Part shown: positions 23,688 to 36,043 of the stretch, in pieces
Layout: each line of letters begins with the position of its first letter
Numbering within the stretch: the first letter of the stretch is position 1
Origin: Sipunculus nudus
Lineage: Eukaryota > Annelida > Sipuncula > Golfingiida > Sipunculidae
DNA: 64,000 nucleotides
Direction: 5' to 3'
NCBI GenBank assembly: GCA_026874595.1
Contig: CM049315.1
Location: 73,420,401 to 73,484,400 of the forward strand
The notes under the pieces: generated by a model
What the model was told of the DNA's origin: nothing
Database searches by the model: none
What the model saw: only the letters and a program-made list of their open reading frames with translations
Made by a program: the position numbers and the translations under genes

Positions 23688-24464
23688 TGTTACAGGTGCT
23701 CTTTTTATTGTGTGACACGGGCGTAACTCGTGTCGCGGCACCCTCGCCGGGCCGTTTGCTACATTCTCAGTTTAATCCGTACTGGTTGAACTCTCGTTGT
23801 CATGCTAGCCTTGGGCTTTCTCGCCTGGCCGAAGTCACATGTGGACCCTGGTGTGTAGAGACACAGCGACGTTTTTCTAGAGGACTCTTGAACGCGTGTT
23901 TACCGTGTATTGTGTTAAATTCTTCGAATGTTCGAGACATAGAAGCTTCTCGGCTTGAGGTGAAAATTATACGGGGGGGCTGTGTTTTGGAGCCAAAAGA
24001 GAGCAACAGAGAAGCGTGTGTGTCAGTTTCTGGGACCTTATCTGATGAGTACGGCAATTATAGATTTTCTTCAGACTCTCTCCTGGATTTTGTGACGAGT
24101 CTTGTTTGGACTTCTGTTAACTTTCTGGATTGTTACAAGATCTTTGCACTGGACTGTCATTCTCCGAGAGTTACATTTAAAGAACTTATCGTTGTGACGG
24201 TGGTGGTATCCAGTCATTGTTTATTTTACTGTGTGATTCTATTAATTTGTTGTTATACCGCTGTTTTACTGTATAATTGTATTGATTTAGTGTGTAATGT
24301 TAGGGTTGTTTTAAGAATAAATTATAGTTATTTGTTAACATAAAAACAACTGACTTCTTTATTCATTCCCCTAGACATTTCACGCTGCCTACTGTTACAG
24401 AATCTGATTTTTTTTATCTCCTTGGCATAATTTGTGTTCATCACACATACGTGATTCCGTAACA
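23688..24464 (+). mobile_element. Solo LTR A (777 bp)
   Basis: Begins TGTTACAGGTG and ends TCCGTAACA; flanked by perfect 4-bp duplication TAGC (23684-23687, 24465-24468). In this orientation a degraded TATA region lies near 23965 before a GGGGCTGT block, and AATAAA lies at 24316-24321. A 215-codon ORF inside (23696-24343) is not shared with the other copies and is not a gene. No internal retrotransposon region follows, so it is a solo LTR. Confidence 0.82.
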
Positions 24465-24921
24465 TAGCGGTTACCTTAATACCCCTTTCCCCGTTCCCAC
24501 TCTTCAAATCAGATCTGGGTTAAACTTAGTATTTCAATTGCAATTTAATTTTATTCAAAATTGTATAAGAATAACAAGTCAACTTCAAATTAGTTCAATG
24601 TATAGGGGAAAATCAATTTAGATTTAATTCAGTTAATTTTTTTCAATTCATGTTTCACTTTTCTTTTCGCATTTCATTGATGCGTTTTCTGATGCAACAA
24701 AATCAGTATGCGAGATAAAGCAACATTCTATCTGCTTTCATACGCTCCTGTGACTATTTTTAGAGGTAATCGTTTTAACTTGGCCGTTACACAACAACTT
24801 ATTTAAAAATACACGTATCGGTTTGGGTGACTATAAACAAATTTAAATACCCGTTATTTAAACCATACACACTTTGCCAGTATGGAAGAGCAGTTTGCTA
24901 TTGATATTTGCGTTTTATTAG

Positions 24922-26357
24922 TAGGAATCCTTCAGTCTCGGAAGACTGGAGTTGCGCCCTTGATGGATGTTCTAGGGCAGCGTCTTGTATGGCTGGTCAG
25001 GTCTCTCCCACACCGAGTACTTAGAAACGCTGATGCTGTTCTATGGGTTAGGCGTCTGGCTTACCTCTTCTGTTTCTTGGCTTTGAATTGCTGAGCTATG
25101 GTCTCTTCGACCTGATGAGGCCTTTCTGTACTGACTGTCTCCAGGTTGTTCATTCAAATAAGGTGGCTTCCCAGTTCCTCAGTTTGATGCCCATGGCCTT
25201 CAGGTTCCTCTTGCAGATATCTTTGTAGCGGAGTTACGGTCTGCCTGTGGGGCGTGCTCCCTGTACCAGTTCACCGAACAGGAGATCCTTGAGGATGCGA
25301 CCTTCTTCCATTCTCACGACTTGTCCGAGTCAACGCATGCCTCTTACGCTCTTTACACAGCGCTTTACCCATAGACCAACTACCTATATCGTAAGCGCTG
25401 TTTGTTATGACTTTGTATCCTTTATCTCTACAACAAAGGGGAGCACTGTATTTTGGTCCAATCAGATGAGACCCCGTGCTGGAAGCAAAACGGTTTACCA
25501 GCCAAGCGAGGAATACACGAAGCCAATGTTGTTCATTTCGTTTTGAGTGACAGCTCATGGCCCCGGCGACCGTTTGAACAGGCCACAGGCTCAGAGAGAA
25601 TTGCACGACACGTGGTTTCTGAGCGGAGCCAGATGCCTGTCGACTGTTTCTTGACTTGCATTTGGCTGGCTGATCGTCAGATCAGTAGTTATTTTTTAGC
25701 AGACAGGGCCATGTACACCACCTGGTGTTTAAATGCATCAGAAACGGTCAAAGCAGGCAGCACAAATATCAGTAGCTTCTCTAGAAGCGCAAGATTTCCG
25801 CTGCCTCGGGAGCGTACATGCGTCTATATTTGAGTATTGCGTACATGCTGGGGATTTCGGATCTCTTCTGGCACCTCATCTTGATAGCTGATATCCCGGA
25901 TGCGGCGGAGACAGCGCATGTGGAAAGAATTCAGCTTGTGCAACCGTCGGGCGCGTAGTTGCCAGGCCTTACTACCATACAGCAAGGTGCTCACAACACA
26001 GGCTCTGCAGACCTGGATCTTGGTGTGTTCTGTCCACCTACTGTTGTTCCACACTCTCTTGGTCAGCCTCGTGGTGGCTGTTTTGCCAATACGCTTGTTA
26101 AGCTCAGTCCCAAGAGAAATGGAGTCGGCGATTGTTGGTAATCTGAGATCTGATATCCGGTGGAGTGTTCACATCCTGCTCAATCACTCGTGTTTTCTTC
26201 AGGCTGATCATAAGATCAAAGGCCTGGCAGGCTGTGCTGAATTGGAAAATGAGCTTCTTCAGGTCTTAGGCAGAGTGGGTTGAAACTGCTGCATCGTCTG
26301 CAAAAAGGAGTTCCCGCACACACTCCAACTGAACTTTGGACTTTTCTCTTAGTCTGG
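24922..26357 (-). mobile_element. 5'-truncated LINE with 17-bp target duplication
   Basis: Only the C-terminal part of a reverse transcriptase remains on the minus strand: RELLFADDA (FADD active site, about 26290-26310), then FDLMISLKKTRV, HTKIQVCRACVVSTLLYGSK and LHKLNSFHMRCLRRI (26054-25870), PSMYAILKYRRM, and beyond the insert LGQVVRMEEGRILKDLL and LVQGARPTGRP (25340-25230). Several stops and frameshifts make it a pseudogene. The flanks repeat TATTTGCGTTTTNTTAG at 24905-24921 and 26358-26374 (16 of 17 match). The motifs resemble the endonuclease-RT LINEs abundant in molluscs and flatworms; I do not fix the clade. Confidence 0.85.
25340..25816. mobile_element. 477-bp insert inside the LINE, CATG duplication
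   Basis: The LINE reading frame breaks off after YRRM and resumes 477 bp away. The insert is bounded by CATG on each side (25336-25339, 25817-25820); removing it and one CATG rejoins the LINE. A small inverted pair cagcgcttta / cgtaagcgctg lies at 25368-25409. No family recognised. The ORFs inside show no domain. Confidence 0.6.
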
Positions 26358-26573
26358 TATTTGCGTTTTCTTAGGGTGTTATAAAGGGCTTTCATTTGCT
26401 CTGTAAAATATTAGAGCCAGTGTTAGACGATACCTCACCAGACTTTTTGCTTGTTATGCAGATTATTAAATTACTCTTCTCTTGGGTGAAAATACTTTTA
26501 GTCAAACTATATTTTGAATTAACTAATTTGAATTATGCTTTATTAAAGTCCCCATTGGTATTGATCCTTTTTG

Positions 26574-26780
26574 TAGCATATTTCAACATAACTCAGGCAG
26601 TCATGAAATATCATGAATTTTTCAGATCATTTTGGGAATGGACCAAAGCATTGATTTGATGTTGGTGTAGATCATGCCCGTAAATCGGATTCGGAAACGT
26701 CATAAAGGAATATTCACAAATGTAGTCACGCACGAATAAACCTGGGAATATGGGCCGAATAAGTGAATGCAGTTATATCA
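26574..26780 (+). repeat. Interspersed repeat R1, copy 2
   Basis: Partial copy: cacgcacgaataaacctggg, gaatatgggccgaataagtg and gggaatggacc match the R1 copies at 15.1 and 32.7 kb. Confidence 0.5.
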
Positions 26781-27103
26781 TGCTTTATTCGAATTTATAT
26801 ATTTGAGATTTTCCGTAATTTTATTGATTCTATCTATGCTTCTGTAACACGATTAAAGAACATACAGTACACTATTTTGAAGAGGCCAAGCGTTTTGGTT
26901 ATTAAATTCTTCCTTAAAGGATAAGTGCTCTGGATGCTACTCATGATACTGGTCATCGCCTTTTGAACTGAATCTCATGACAGCGCATCAACTAAAAACT
27001 GCGGGATCCTCCGGGATTCTAATGACAAGTTGTGATGTCTCTGTCTGTAGAGAGTTTTGATCAGGGCCACTTTTCAGACTGGTCGAATATTTCATGACTG
27101 GTT

Positions 27104-27120
27104 CAGGGGCGTAGCCACGA
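27104..27120 (+). mobile_element. hAT-like terminus fragment
   Basis: CAGGGGCGTAGCCACGA is a common hAT-like end in invertebrates; the partner end was not identified. Confidence 0.35.
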
Positions 27121-27986
27121 TTGGGAGAGAGGTACGAAATATTAGGCAAAAGCAATTGTGTCCTCAATGTTCTCTGAACATTTATAGTTGACTTACTTGT
27201 ATTCATGCAGCAGTTATTAATAACGAGGCTGATTTTACTCGGAAAGTTCCGCTTTTCGTCGGTCATGACGGCTTGACATCGGAAACTGCGGTTGTCGAAA
27301 CTGCTTCACACTTTGATCATTCTCGCCGACGATGTAAGCTTCAGATGTCAAATATTACCACACAGCATATAATTTGAGCCGATCGACCCTTAGGATGGGT
27401 GACTTGTATCATGAATCGCAGCTCCCTATCAGTTTATTTTAAAAAGGCTTGAATGTCATGTTGTCATAGCTAATGCCATGCATGACCCACGCCTCGTAAA
27501 CCTAATGTGATGCATAACATTTCACTGAGTTATAACTAATATTCATTAGTAGACTACTTGTTCGTTATTCAGAATCATTTTTAAAATGCCACTAGCTATC
27601 AACTGACAAAAGCCAGCAGCTGTTTCCCCGTAGCAATGGGGCGGAGGTTGAAAAGGGTTGATGTGTTATTTTTAAATTAATACTTGGGGGGGGGGGGGGT
27701 GGAAGAGAGTCGATTACACTGTTTTCCTGCCCGTGTCTTCGCTAGATCAAACTTATCTTTGGGCACATCATTAGTCCTAGATTCAGTTGATCATTCCATT
27801 ATTTCCCCTAATATCGCTCAAATGCGCCCCCGGAATGAATATTAAAGTTTTAAATTAAAACAATTTCAGACATTTTAGTAACTGAAACATTTACTTGCAT
27901 AACATTTTTCAACAGTTCAGGTGAAAAACAGAACAATGCCAGATTTCTATCGTCAAAGTACTTTAAACGTGCTCCAATGTTCGTAA

Positions 27987-28778
27987 TGTTACGGAACCTA
28001 ATATAAACAGACCACGTATGCGTGATGAACACAGATTTTGTAATGGAGATAAAAAAAATCAGATTCCGTAACACTAGGCAGCGGGAAATGTCTAGGGGAA
28101 TGAATAAAGAAGTCAGTGTATTTTTGTTAACAAATAACTATAGGCCTAATTTATTCTTAAAACAACCCTGACAATACAATACACTAAATCAATACAATTA
28201 TACAGTAAAACAGCGTTATAGCAACAAGTCAATACAATCGCACAGAAAGATAATGGTACAGTACCTCGATACCAACACCATTACAACAATTAGTCCTTTG
28301 AATGTAAACTCTCGGAGAATGACAGTCCAGTGTAAAGTTCTTGCAACAACCCAGAAAGTAAACTGAAGTCCAAATGTATAAAATCCAGGAGAAAGTTCTT
28401 GAAAATCTATAATTGCCGCATTCGTCGGATAAGGTCCTGACACACGCTTATGCGTCCGCTGGTATCTGCTCTGCTCTCTGCCCTCTGGTTCTAGAAAACA
28501 GCCCCTTATATATATACCTTCATATCCCAAGCAGGGAATTTTCCACTTCTCGAACAGTCTATAAGGACCCTACTCAACAGTAAACACGCGTTTCAGAAAT
28601 TCTCCAGAAAGACATCGCTGTGTATCTACACATACCATGCTCATCACGTGACTCACGACCAAGCGTGAAAGCTCAAGGCTCACATGTCAACGAGAGTCCA
28701 ACCAGTACGGGTTAAACATAAAATGTAACAACAACACGAGTTACGTCCGTGTCACACAATAAAAGAGCACCTGAAACA
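27987..28778 (-). mobile_element. Solo LTR B (792 bp)
   Basis: Same family as LTR A in the opposite orientation: begins TGTTACGGAACC and ends CACCTGAAACA on plus. Flanked by perfect GTAA (27983-27986, 28779-28782). On the minus strand a TATATATA box near 28507-28516 precedes the GGGGCTGT block, and AATAAA lies at 28150-28155. Confidence 0.82.
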
Positions 28779-28869
28779 GTAACCATAGGTACCGTGGCAC
28801 GGCTTTTCATTGGTCTAATGCAGAGTAATAACCGACACCTACCCCCCCCCCCCCGTATTTTCCTTCTTA

Positions 28870-28872
<3 letters not shown>

Positions 28873-28921
<49 letters not shown>
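28873..28921. repeat. (CT)n microsatellite
   Basis: About 24 CT units beside a C run at 28841-28854. Confidence 0.9.
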
Positions 28922-28923
<2 letters not shown>

Positions 28924-29437
28924 AAAAGGGAATCAAGCATCAAGACCCTCAAGGACATGTCAACTGTCGGTTAAGTGACTCCCCTTTCATCGGGTGACCA
29001 GCATTCTTGGCTGGTATCCAGTCACCCAGATGAACTTAATGTTTTTGATTCCGAGGCCGGTCGCATGCTTTGGGCACCCAGGCGTGACAGCTCCGGAATG
29101 ACTTCGAAGTCCCGGGGATGCCACGCAAGTCCAGCCCGAGCCGTGTCATAAATGTCAAAACTCCGATTTGGCCTCATCTATACTGAATTAATGATATTTC
29201 CAGGTTTGCATTTATTTTCATATCTTTTTTTATAATTCAGGAATAGGTAATATATTCGTCAGGTCTGATATTGTATTAGTATTATTGTATTATTAATCAT
29301 AGGAAGTGCCAAAGATACGAAAACAGGACAACTAGGAAATATATTTATGTATATTCAACCATAAATTTAACTTTCCCAACTTTCCCATAATTACTATACC
29401 TTTATCTCTAGTCTTATTGTGTGTGAGAGAGAGGCGG

Positions 29438-29444
29438 ACCCCCC

Positions 29445-29476
<32 letters not shown>

Positions 29477-29520
29477 ACCACGCGACACACACAAAGGCAA
29501 GTGACCCCCCACCCCCCCCG
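29438..29520. repeat. C runs and (CA)n microsatellite
   Basis: A long C run passes into about 8 CA units, then another C run near 29507. Length of such tracts is often assembly-sensitive. Confidence 0.8.
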
Positions 29521-30570
29521 AAAGAAAACTATGTCTTGTATAAAGATTAGGACATACATAAAGAGGACAGTCAGCCATTAATCGAAAAAAGTTTTCATCT
29601 TTTTACCTGAAAGGCCTTGGCGTCCACGCGGGCTAAAGAGAGCTGACAGAAATCTAAAAGTAGGGCCTGTGCAGGACGTGGGGGACAGGGATGCGAGGTA
29701 CGGGTATTGCCAGTGTCTGCTGTTTAAACTTGATTGTCTTAGTATTTACTCTGACAGCCACACGATCGGTAAGAAAGCTCAAATATATGGAGAGACACCA
29801 GAGTCACCAGAGTACGACTCTGCTGCATGCATGGTTCGGGTTTTTGGGCTTCACGTTCTGCAGCCCACAATGCACCGGGGCTTCTACATACACCAGAGGC
29901 GTATAGGTATAACTGCAATGCAGAGAGTAATGTAGTCCGTTCAAGTACGTTTAATACGAATAGTTTTAAGGCACCTATACATACACTTTGGTGTTTTTTT
30001 TGCGGTAAGGACTAGACGGAATAAGTAATATTTTGTCAGCATGCTCATGCGAAATTTAAACAGAAGGTGTTGCCTTGAAATGTAACAAAATTTGATTTTA
30101 AAGTTGAGACAATTGGTCCCAGTCCTTCTACAGTGCCCAACAGGAAGAGGTTCGTTTATTTGTGAGTAGAAACGGCCCCTGGCGGAATGTTAGAGTCAAG
30201 GTTCAACCGTACGTCGCCTAGCTTTGACGTGCAGGAAATCCTTAAAAAGATAAATTTAATGTCGTCAAGATCTTAACTGGGCTGCCATTCTCGGCACTGT
30301 CGTGCCTTCAACACACTACCCCCCTGTAAATTATGCATACCGGTACCTGATTTTAAAGGCGCCCCAAAGGCATACCATGCAGTAAGACCACGTGTGGCGG
30401 CTCCCAGCGCAACCTCCTGCGAAGAGACAAGACCTGTTGTTTAAATAGAACAGACCCTTCTAACGTTGATTGATTTTAGTATGCTCGACCTTGCTTTTGT
30501 ACTATCAATATTGAGAACAACGCTTATTGCCTCGGGCAGGAGGGTATGCGCTCATTCTCGTCAGTGTTTG

Positions 30571-30755
30571 TTGCTTGCCGGAAATCTTCGATTTCGGCAA
30601 GCATGTTGGTCAGTTGCGTATGTCTGTTTGTTTGTTGCTTGCCGGAAATTTTCGATTTCGGCAAGCATATTCGTCAGTTGCGTATGTCCATTTGTTGCTT
30701 GCCGGAAATCTTCGATTTTCGCAAGCATGTTGGTCAGTTCCTTATGTCCAGTTGT
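30571..30755. repeat. Three tandem units of about 62 bp, each with a hairpin
   Basis: Units start at 30571, 30635 and 30695 with ttgcttgccggaaat. Each contains GCTTGCCG...CGGCAAGC inverted arms around a short loop (third copy with a mismatch). The three-frame ORFs over this array are products of the repeat. Confidence 0.8.
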
Positions 30756-30799
30756 CTGGAATTTGTCTGGAATTCCTGGAACCCTATTGTTTTTGGTCA

Positions 30800-32260
30800 A
30801 CGTCGCATCATGGTGAAGGTCAAGGTCATGGAAAGTATGCAATACAGATTTTGCTCCATAACTTTGTAACAAATGGTCGTAGCCACTTTAACCATAACTT
30901 GTTTTATTTGTCATTCCATGGCCTTTTATATGATGGGTACCTGACTCAAATCTGCCGTTACCATGGTTACGCATTTTTGCGTTAAATCTTGATAATTTGA
31001 AAATAGTCATGCTACATTTTCTATCTTTGTCAATTTTTAAGCTACAGACGTCTGGTGTTGGTCATTATGTAGCTTACAGGCAGCTGGACATGATAAAATT
31101 GAATGTCTCGCCAAATCTCGCACTAGATAGGGTCAAACGTGAAAAAACGAGATTTCACGGAAATGCTTATAACTCAGCGACTTTTTAAGCTAGACCAGTC
31201 TGGTTTTCGGCATTTTGTAACATTTTGCCAGCCTGACATGATAAAACTGCAAGACTGGCCAAATCTCGCACCCTATCTCTTTTAACGAGAAAAAAAACGA
31301 GATTTTGCGGAAATATAATTCGGCGACTTTTACAGCTACACAGGTCTAGTTTTCGGTATTTCGTAACATTTTGCCAGCTTGACATGATAAAACTACAAGT
31401 CTCGTCAAATCTCGCACTATATCTCGTCAAACGATAAAAACGAGATTTCACAGAAATGCTTATAACTCAGCGACTTTTACAGCTAGACAGGTCTAGTTTT
31501 TGGCATTTCATAACATTTGGCCAGCTTGACATGACAAATCTGAAAACCTCTCAGTGCTTCTTGTCAATAGAGATTAACGGGATTTCATGAAAATGTTTGA
31601 ACTTTGTCCCTTTTACACTAGAAAGGTATGCAGCTATTCAAGGTCAGCATGCATACATAAACGTATTATTCGTTTCTGCTGCCCCCACAACGTTGCTCAT
31701 TCATATGACTGTTTCTACATGCACTCTCTCTTTATCTGTCTGTATTATTTCCATTTCCGGCAAGCGCGTGACCTCTGGTCATCTTGTTTGTTTGTTTGTC
31801 TGTCTATCTCCAACCTAAAATGCACAGTTTTGCAGCGATCGCGTTCAACCTTACATAGTTGATGTACAATCAAAAGTGCCCGAAGCCTATTGAATTTTGT
31901 CATTATCAGTTGACGGTCAAGGTCAAGGTCATCAAAAGTTTGCAAAACGGTTTTTCCTTCATATCTTTGTCACTATTAGTCGTATCTACTTCAACTGTAG
32001 CTCATTTTAATCGTCATTCGAAGGCCTTTCTTCTGGTGTATAGCGGCCTGAAATTTGCGGTAACCATGGTTACGCATTTTTGGGAAAAAATCATGATATT
32101 CGAAAATAAGGGGTTTCATTTTTCTAATTTTGTCAGTTTCAAAGCTACAGAGATCTAGTTTTTGCATCAGGTAGCATACTAGTAGTATTGTTTGATTATT
32201 CTGCAACTCTCGCAATATCTCGTACAATATCTCGTCAAACGAGATATTTCGAGATATCGC
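30800..32260. repeat. 1103-bp block duplication (higher-order repeat)
   Basis: Three separate anchors recur at exactly 1103 bp: ggtcaaggtcat (30818, 31921), ccatggttac (30961, 32064) and agctacaga (31041, 32144). Between anchors the two blocks diverge but keep length. The 147-bp array lies between the block parts. Confidence 0.8.
31041..31616. repeat. Tandem array of about 147-bp units
   Basis: Four units start at 31041, 31189, 31335 and 31482 (spacings 148, 146, 147). Shared words: gacatgataaaa, aaatctcgcac, acgagattt, cagcgactttt. No coding function. Confidence 0.85.
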
Positions 32261-32736
32261 TTAATGACAGCCTAGATTTCACAAATATGCAGAAATCATT
32301 TTGAAACTAATATATCTTATTTCTTACACTTACATCTCAAAATAGATTTTTCATTTTCCAGATATGGCTGCTAGGTGGCGCTGCACTCGAACTTCCCCAA
32401 CATATCATTTTTTAGCCATATCTCTAAAATTATAAACCTTAATTACAGAAACTATAGCTTATTTTCTTCCTCTGAGTCTTATCCATAACTTGGTTAAGTC
32501 AACTGGTCTAAAGCTTGTGTCACTTTGTCAGTATGTCTGTCTGTTTATCATTTGTTGTCAGCTATGTCCGCTTTCATGTTCTTTTGTGTGATATATGTCA
32601 TTTAACAGGCCTAACTTTTCACCAGTCGCTCGAAAGTCATTCAATTGTTAGAAAACCGACAGTTTGTTCTGTCTGTCCGTCTGTTTGTCATTTCAACTTC
32701 CGGCAAGCGTTCGACCTATGGTCGTCTAGTTTTGTG

Positions 32737-33010
32737 TTTGTTCACAACATTACGCATGCTGTCATGAACTGAATCTCAAGCATTATGACTTTTCCAGGAC
32801 ATTTCCGGAATGGGCCAGTATAGAATCGATTAGATTTACGTTTGGATCCGGATTCATCACTGAATTTTGACAAATGTAGAGTCGCTTATGCACGAAGGAA
32901 GCTTGGAATATGAACCGAATAAGTGAATGCAAACACGCTCATTGGAGCATCCCATAATACGGCCTTCTTATACGGTGGAGGATTGCATTATTTAGAATGC
33001 AGAGTTTTAG
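32737..33010 (+). repeat. Interspersed repeat R1, copy 3
   Basis: Fullest uninterrupted copy: tgttcacaacattacgc, ggaatgggcc, tatgcacgaaggaagc, gaataagtgaatgcaaacac, ttagaatgcagagtt. It shows what the copy at 15.1 kb looked like before the LINE inserted. Confidence 0.6.
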
Positions 33011-33183
33011 TATCCTCCTGTTGTAACTGTCACCCCCCCCCCCCCCCCTTCCCTTTACCGGACCCCGCCAGGTCATGCCTAACGTTAAAATGATCACAAC
33101 ACCTGTCACTGTATAATTATATTTACACCTTCAGCAATGTTCGAAACGCTTGTATCGCGGAACACATCACAAATCAAGCACGT

Positions 33184-34006
33184 TGTTACGGAACCTTATA
33201 TCAACAGATCACGTATGCGTGATGAACATAAATTTTGTCGATGAGATAAAAAAATCAGATTCTGTAACACTAGGCAGCGTGAAATGTCTAGGGGAATGAA
33301 TTAAGAAGTCAGTGTTTTTTTGTTAACAAATAACTATAATTTATTCTTAAATCAACCCTATCATTACAATACACTAAATCAATACAATTACACAGTATAA
33401 CAGCAGTATAACAAAAAATCAATACAATCACACAGTAAAATAAACAAAAAGTGCACAGTATATGGATACCACCACTGTCACAGCGATAAGTCCTTTAAAA
33501 TGTATAAGACGGACGAACAGTTCACACAAATTCTCTCGGAGAAAAACAGTCCAATGTAAAGCTCTTGTAACAATCCCGAAAGTAAACTGAAGACCAAATA
33601 AGATTCGTCACAAATCCAGAAGAAAATCTGAAGAAAATCTGCCGCACTTATCGGAATAGGTCCCACAAACTGACATACACGCTTCTGTGTCCGCTGGAAT
33701 GTTCTCTCACCTCTCCCTCGGCTCTAAAATCATAGCCCTCTATTTATAACTTCTCACCTCCAGCCGAGAACCTTCCATTTCAGTACACACGTTCAAAGAA
33801 CATACTAGAACAAAGAACGCTGTGTATCTAGGGTTCAACCAATGCGGATTAAACCGAGCCCGCAACATCCGGCCAGGCGAGGCCGCTATAACACGAGCTA
33901 CGCGTTGCACATAAACAAAATGCCAACAACACATGGAACATCCATGTGCACAATAAAATAATCATCTGTAAGATCGCTGCACACAATAAAAAGGGCACCT
34001 GTAACA
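33184..34006 (-). mobile_element. Solo LTR C (823 bp)
   Basis: TGTTACGGAACC to CACCTGTAACA on plus. Flanks ACGT / ACTT, a 4-bp duplication with one mismatch. On the minus strand a perfect TATAAATA box lies at 33748-33741 and AATAAA at 33345-33340, a normal U3-R-U5 order. Confidence 0.8.
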
Positions 34007-35489
34007 ACTTGTGTAAGATTTTGTTTATTCTGCCATTGGCGCATCACGGATTCCAAACCCCACAGTAGATTCAGATATGTGGAAATATCTAAAATACAGT
34101 TAACAAAGAAATATTACTTATATTGAAATGAATGTTGTCGATGTTTTAGATAAATTTTGCACATTAAACGTAATGAGTGAACAATTTCATTCCCTATGCA
34201 AAATATCTGGATTTCTTAATGAATGAATGCAATGCGCATGACCGCAGGGAGAGGTTTATCTGGGACATTATATCTGGATAAATCCCCTGTGTGGAGAGTG
34301 TTCCTTGTGCACAAGTGGCTCCAACCCCCCCCCCCCCCCCAATATTAACTACTTAAGGTCATAGCACTTACATTAATACGGGTGTATGTGTGTAGGTTGG
34401 TTGGTGTGAAATGACAGGAGATACAGGTATGCAATGTTAACATCCAAACGGACACTTAATTTGTAGTAATAATAAGGCACTGGACTGTCATTTTCCCGAA
34501 AATCACTGAGTTCACTTGGACTGTATCAGTGATTTCCTGGATATTCACCAGCCACTGAAGGCGACTTTACAGTCTTTTTTCTGAGAACTTGATAGTTTAG
34601 GACTGTTGCATTGCCGGCCTCCAAAAGGGTTAAATGGGATTAAAGCGCAAAACCATCTGTTATTCTTAGAAAGGAAATTGAATAGACGTAGTCTTGCAGG
34701 TTACAATAAACAAGATTAACATTAGATTTTATGTTGACAGGCCTTAAACGTAGCCGATTATTCTGCAAAGCATAAACGAATGCTTATGAAGCATACTTTT
34801 TTTAAAAGATTTCTTTTTGGCGAATGTTACCGCCTCCATTTTGTATACTGTCTTATTTAATTCTTTATCTAAGTTTATTAAGCTTATAAGGGCTTTTGTT
34901 TTACCTTAAAATAGGCAAAAGGACATGTGAAGGTTCATCCATAGGCGCTGAATTTCTATAAGTGTAGATTTCGGTTTAAATTTGTTACTTTCTTGGTCAT
35001 AACCTTTTAACTATTACTTATCTGACATTTTTCTAGCATTTTTCACATTATATGGTCCATCTCTTTATTATGTACTTTATATTTGGGATAGGCAGGTAAG
35101 ATACCCCGTCGGTAAGTCCGACAGCGATGTGGTTCAGGGTAAGTAATCACATGATTCCCTCCGTATCAGCATTTTGACTGGAAGTTATTTTTTTTTTTTT
35201 TTTTTGTTATCTTCACATCTTTTGATCAGATGGCTTGGTCTATCGTAGTATATGCGGCACGGAGATCTACAAGCAGTATTACTGCTTTTTTTCTTGTCAA
35301 GGGCTTGCGCCAAATTATTGTGAACCTTGACCAGCGCGGTCTCGCATCTGTAGAATTAGCGATACGCAGACTAGTGGTTTAAGGAGGTTACAGGCAGAAA
35401 GATGGTCTTTGGACCTGCCAGCAACTAGCTTTTTAAGAACCTTTGCAAGAAAGGCAGATAAGATAATGGTCTTTTGTTGCACAGTTGTG

Positions 35490-35490
<1 letters not shown>
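34007..35490. other. Gene-free stretch
   Basis: A C run at 34325-34340 and otherwise unremarkable AT-rich sequence. No supported gene. Confidence 0.5.

Positions 35491-35492
<2 letters not shown>

Positions 35493-35531
<39 letters not shown>
35493..35531. repeat. (AT)n microsatellite
   Basis: Pure AT run directly upstream of a SINE copy. Confidence 0.9.
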
Positions 35532-35535
<4 letters not shown>

Positions 35536-35571
35536 GTATATATGTGTATGTTGTTAAGGGGACGGGTTGCA

Positions 35572-35700
35572 CAAAACAACTGGACCGAACAGAGTCTATA
35601 GGGCAGCTAGCTTTTCTAGCTAAGCGGTTGGAAGGCTGGACTTGTGCGCCACCAGTATATGTTCGAATTCGGGATTAGCTCAGTTTCTTTCTTCTTAGGA
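35572..35700 (+). repeat. tRNA-derived SINE, copy 3 of 3
   Basis: Box A TAGCTAAGCGGTTGG, ggacttgtgcgccacc and box B GTTCGAATTC match the SINE pair near 21 kb; preceded by the same ggaccgaacag word. Confidence 0.6.
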
Positions 35701-35916
35701 TAATATTTCCTTAACAATAACTCAAATCAATTACTATTATCTAATAAAAAAAGTTCCCTGTGAACGTTTTGCAAGGATACATTAATATAAAAAAAAAAAA
35801 GTATACTTAGTTTTATATACAAATTTAAGATGATTTTATGATTTATTTATTTATTGTATCTTATAATACCTTATAGTCATTATGATTTTAAACTGAAGTC
35901 ATATTAAAATGATTAA

Positions 35917-35918
<2 letters not shown>

Positions 35919-35968
<50 letters not shown>

Positions 35969-35986
35969 CCTCAGCTTATATGTGTT

Positions 35987-36041
<55 letters not shown>
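35919..36041. repeat. Two (AT)n microsatellites
   Basis: Runs at about 35919-35966 and 35993-36040 separated by 27 bp. Confidence 0.9.

Positions 36042-36043
<2 letters not shown>

Noticed and set aside
23696-24343. 215-codon plus-strand ORF
   Set aside because: It lies entirely inside solo LTR A and is not open in LTRs B, C or D; chance frame.
30466-30985. Overlapping ORFs of 103-152 codons in three frames
   Set aside because: Products of the 62-bp tandem repeat, whose unit lacks stops in several frames.
30571-31616. CRISPR array
   Set aside because: Eukaryotic context; units are contiguous tandem repeats without unique spacers.
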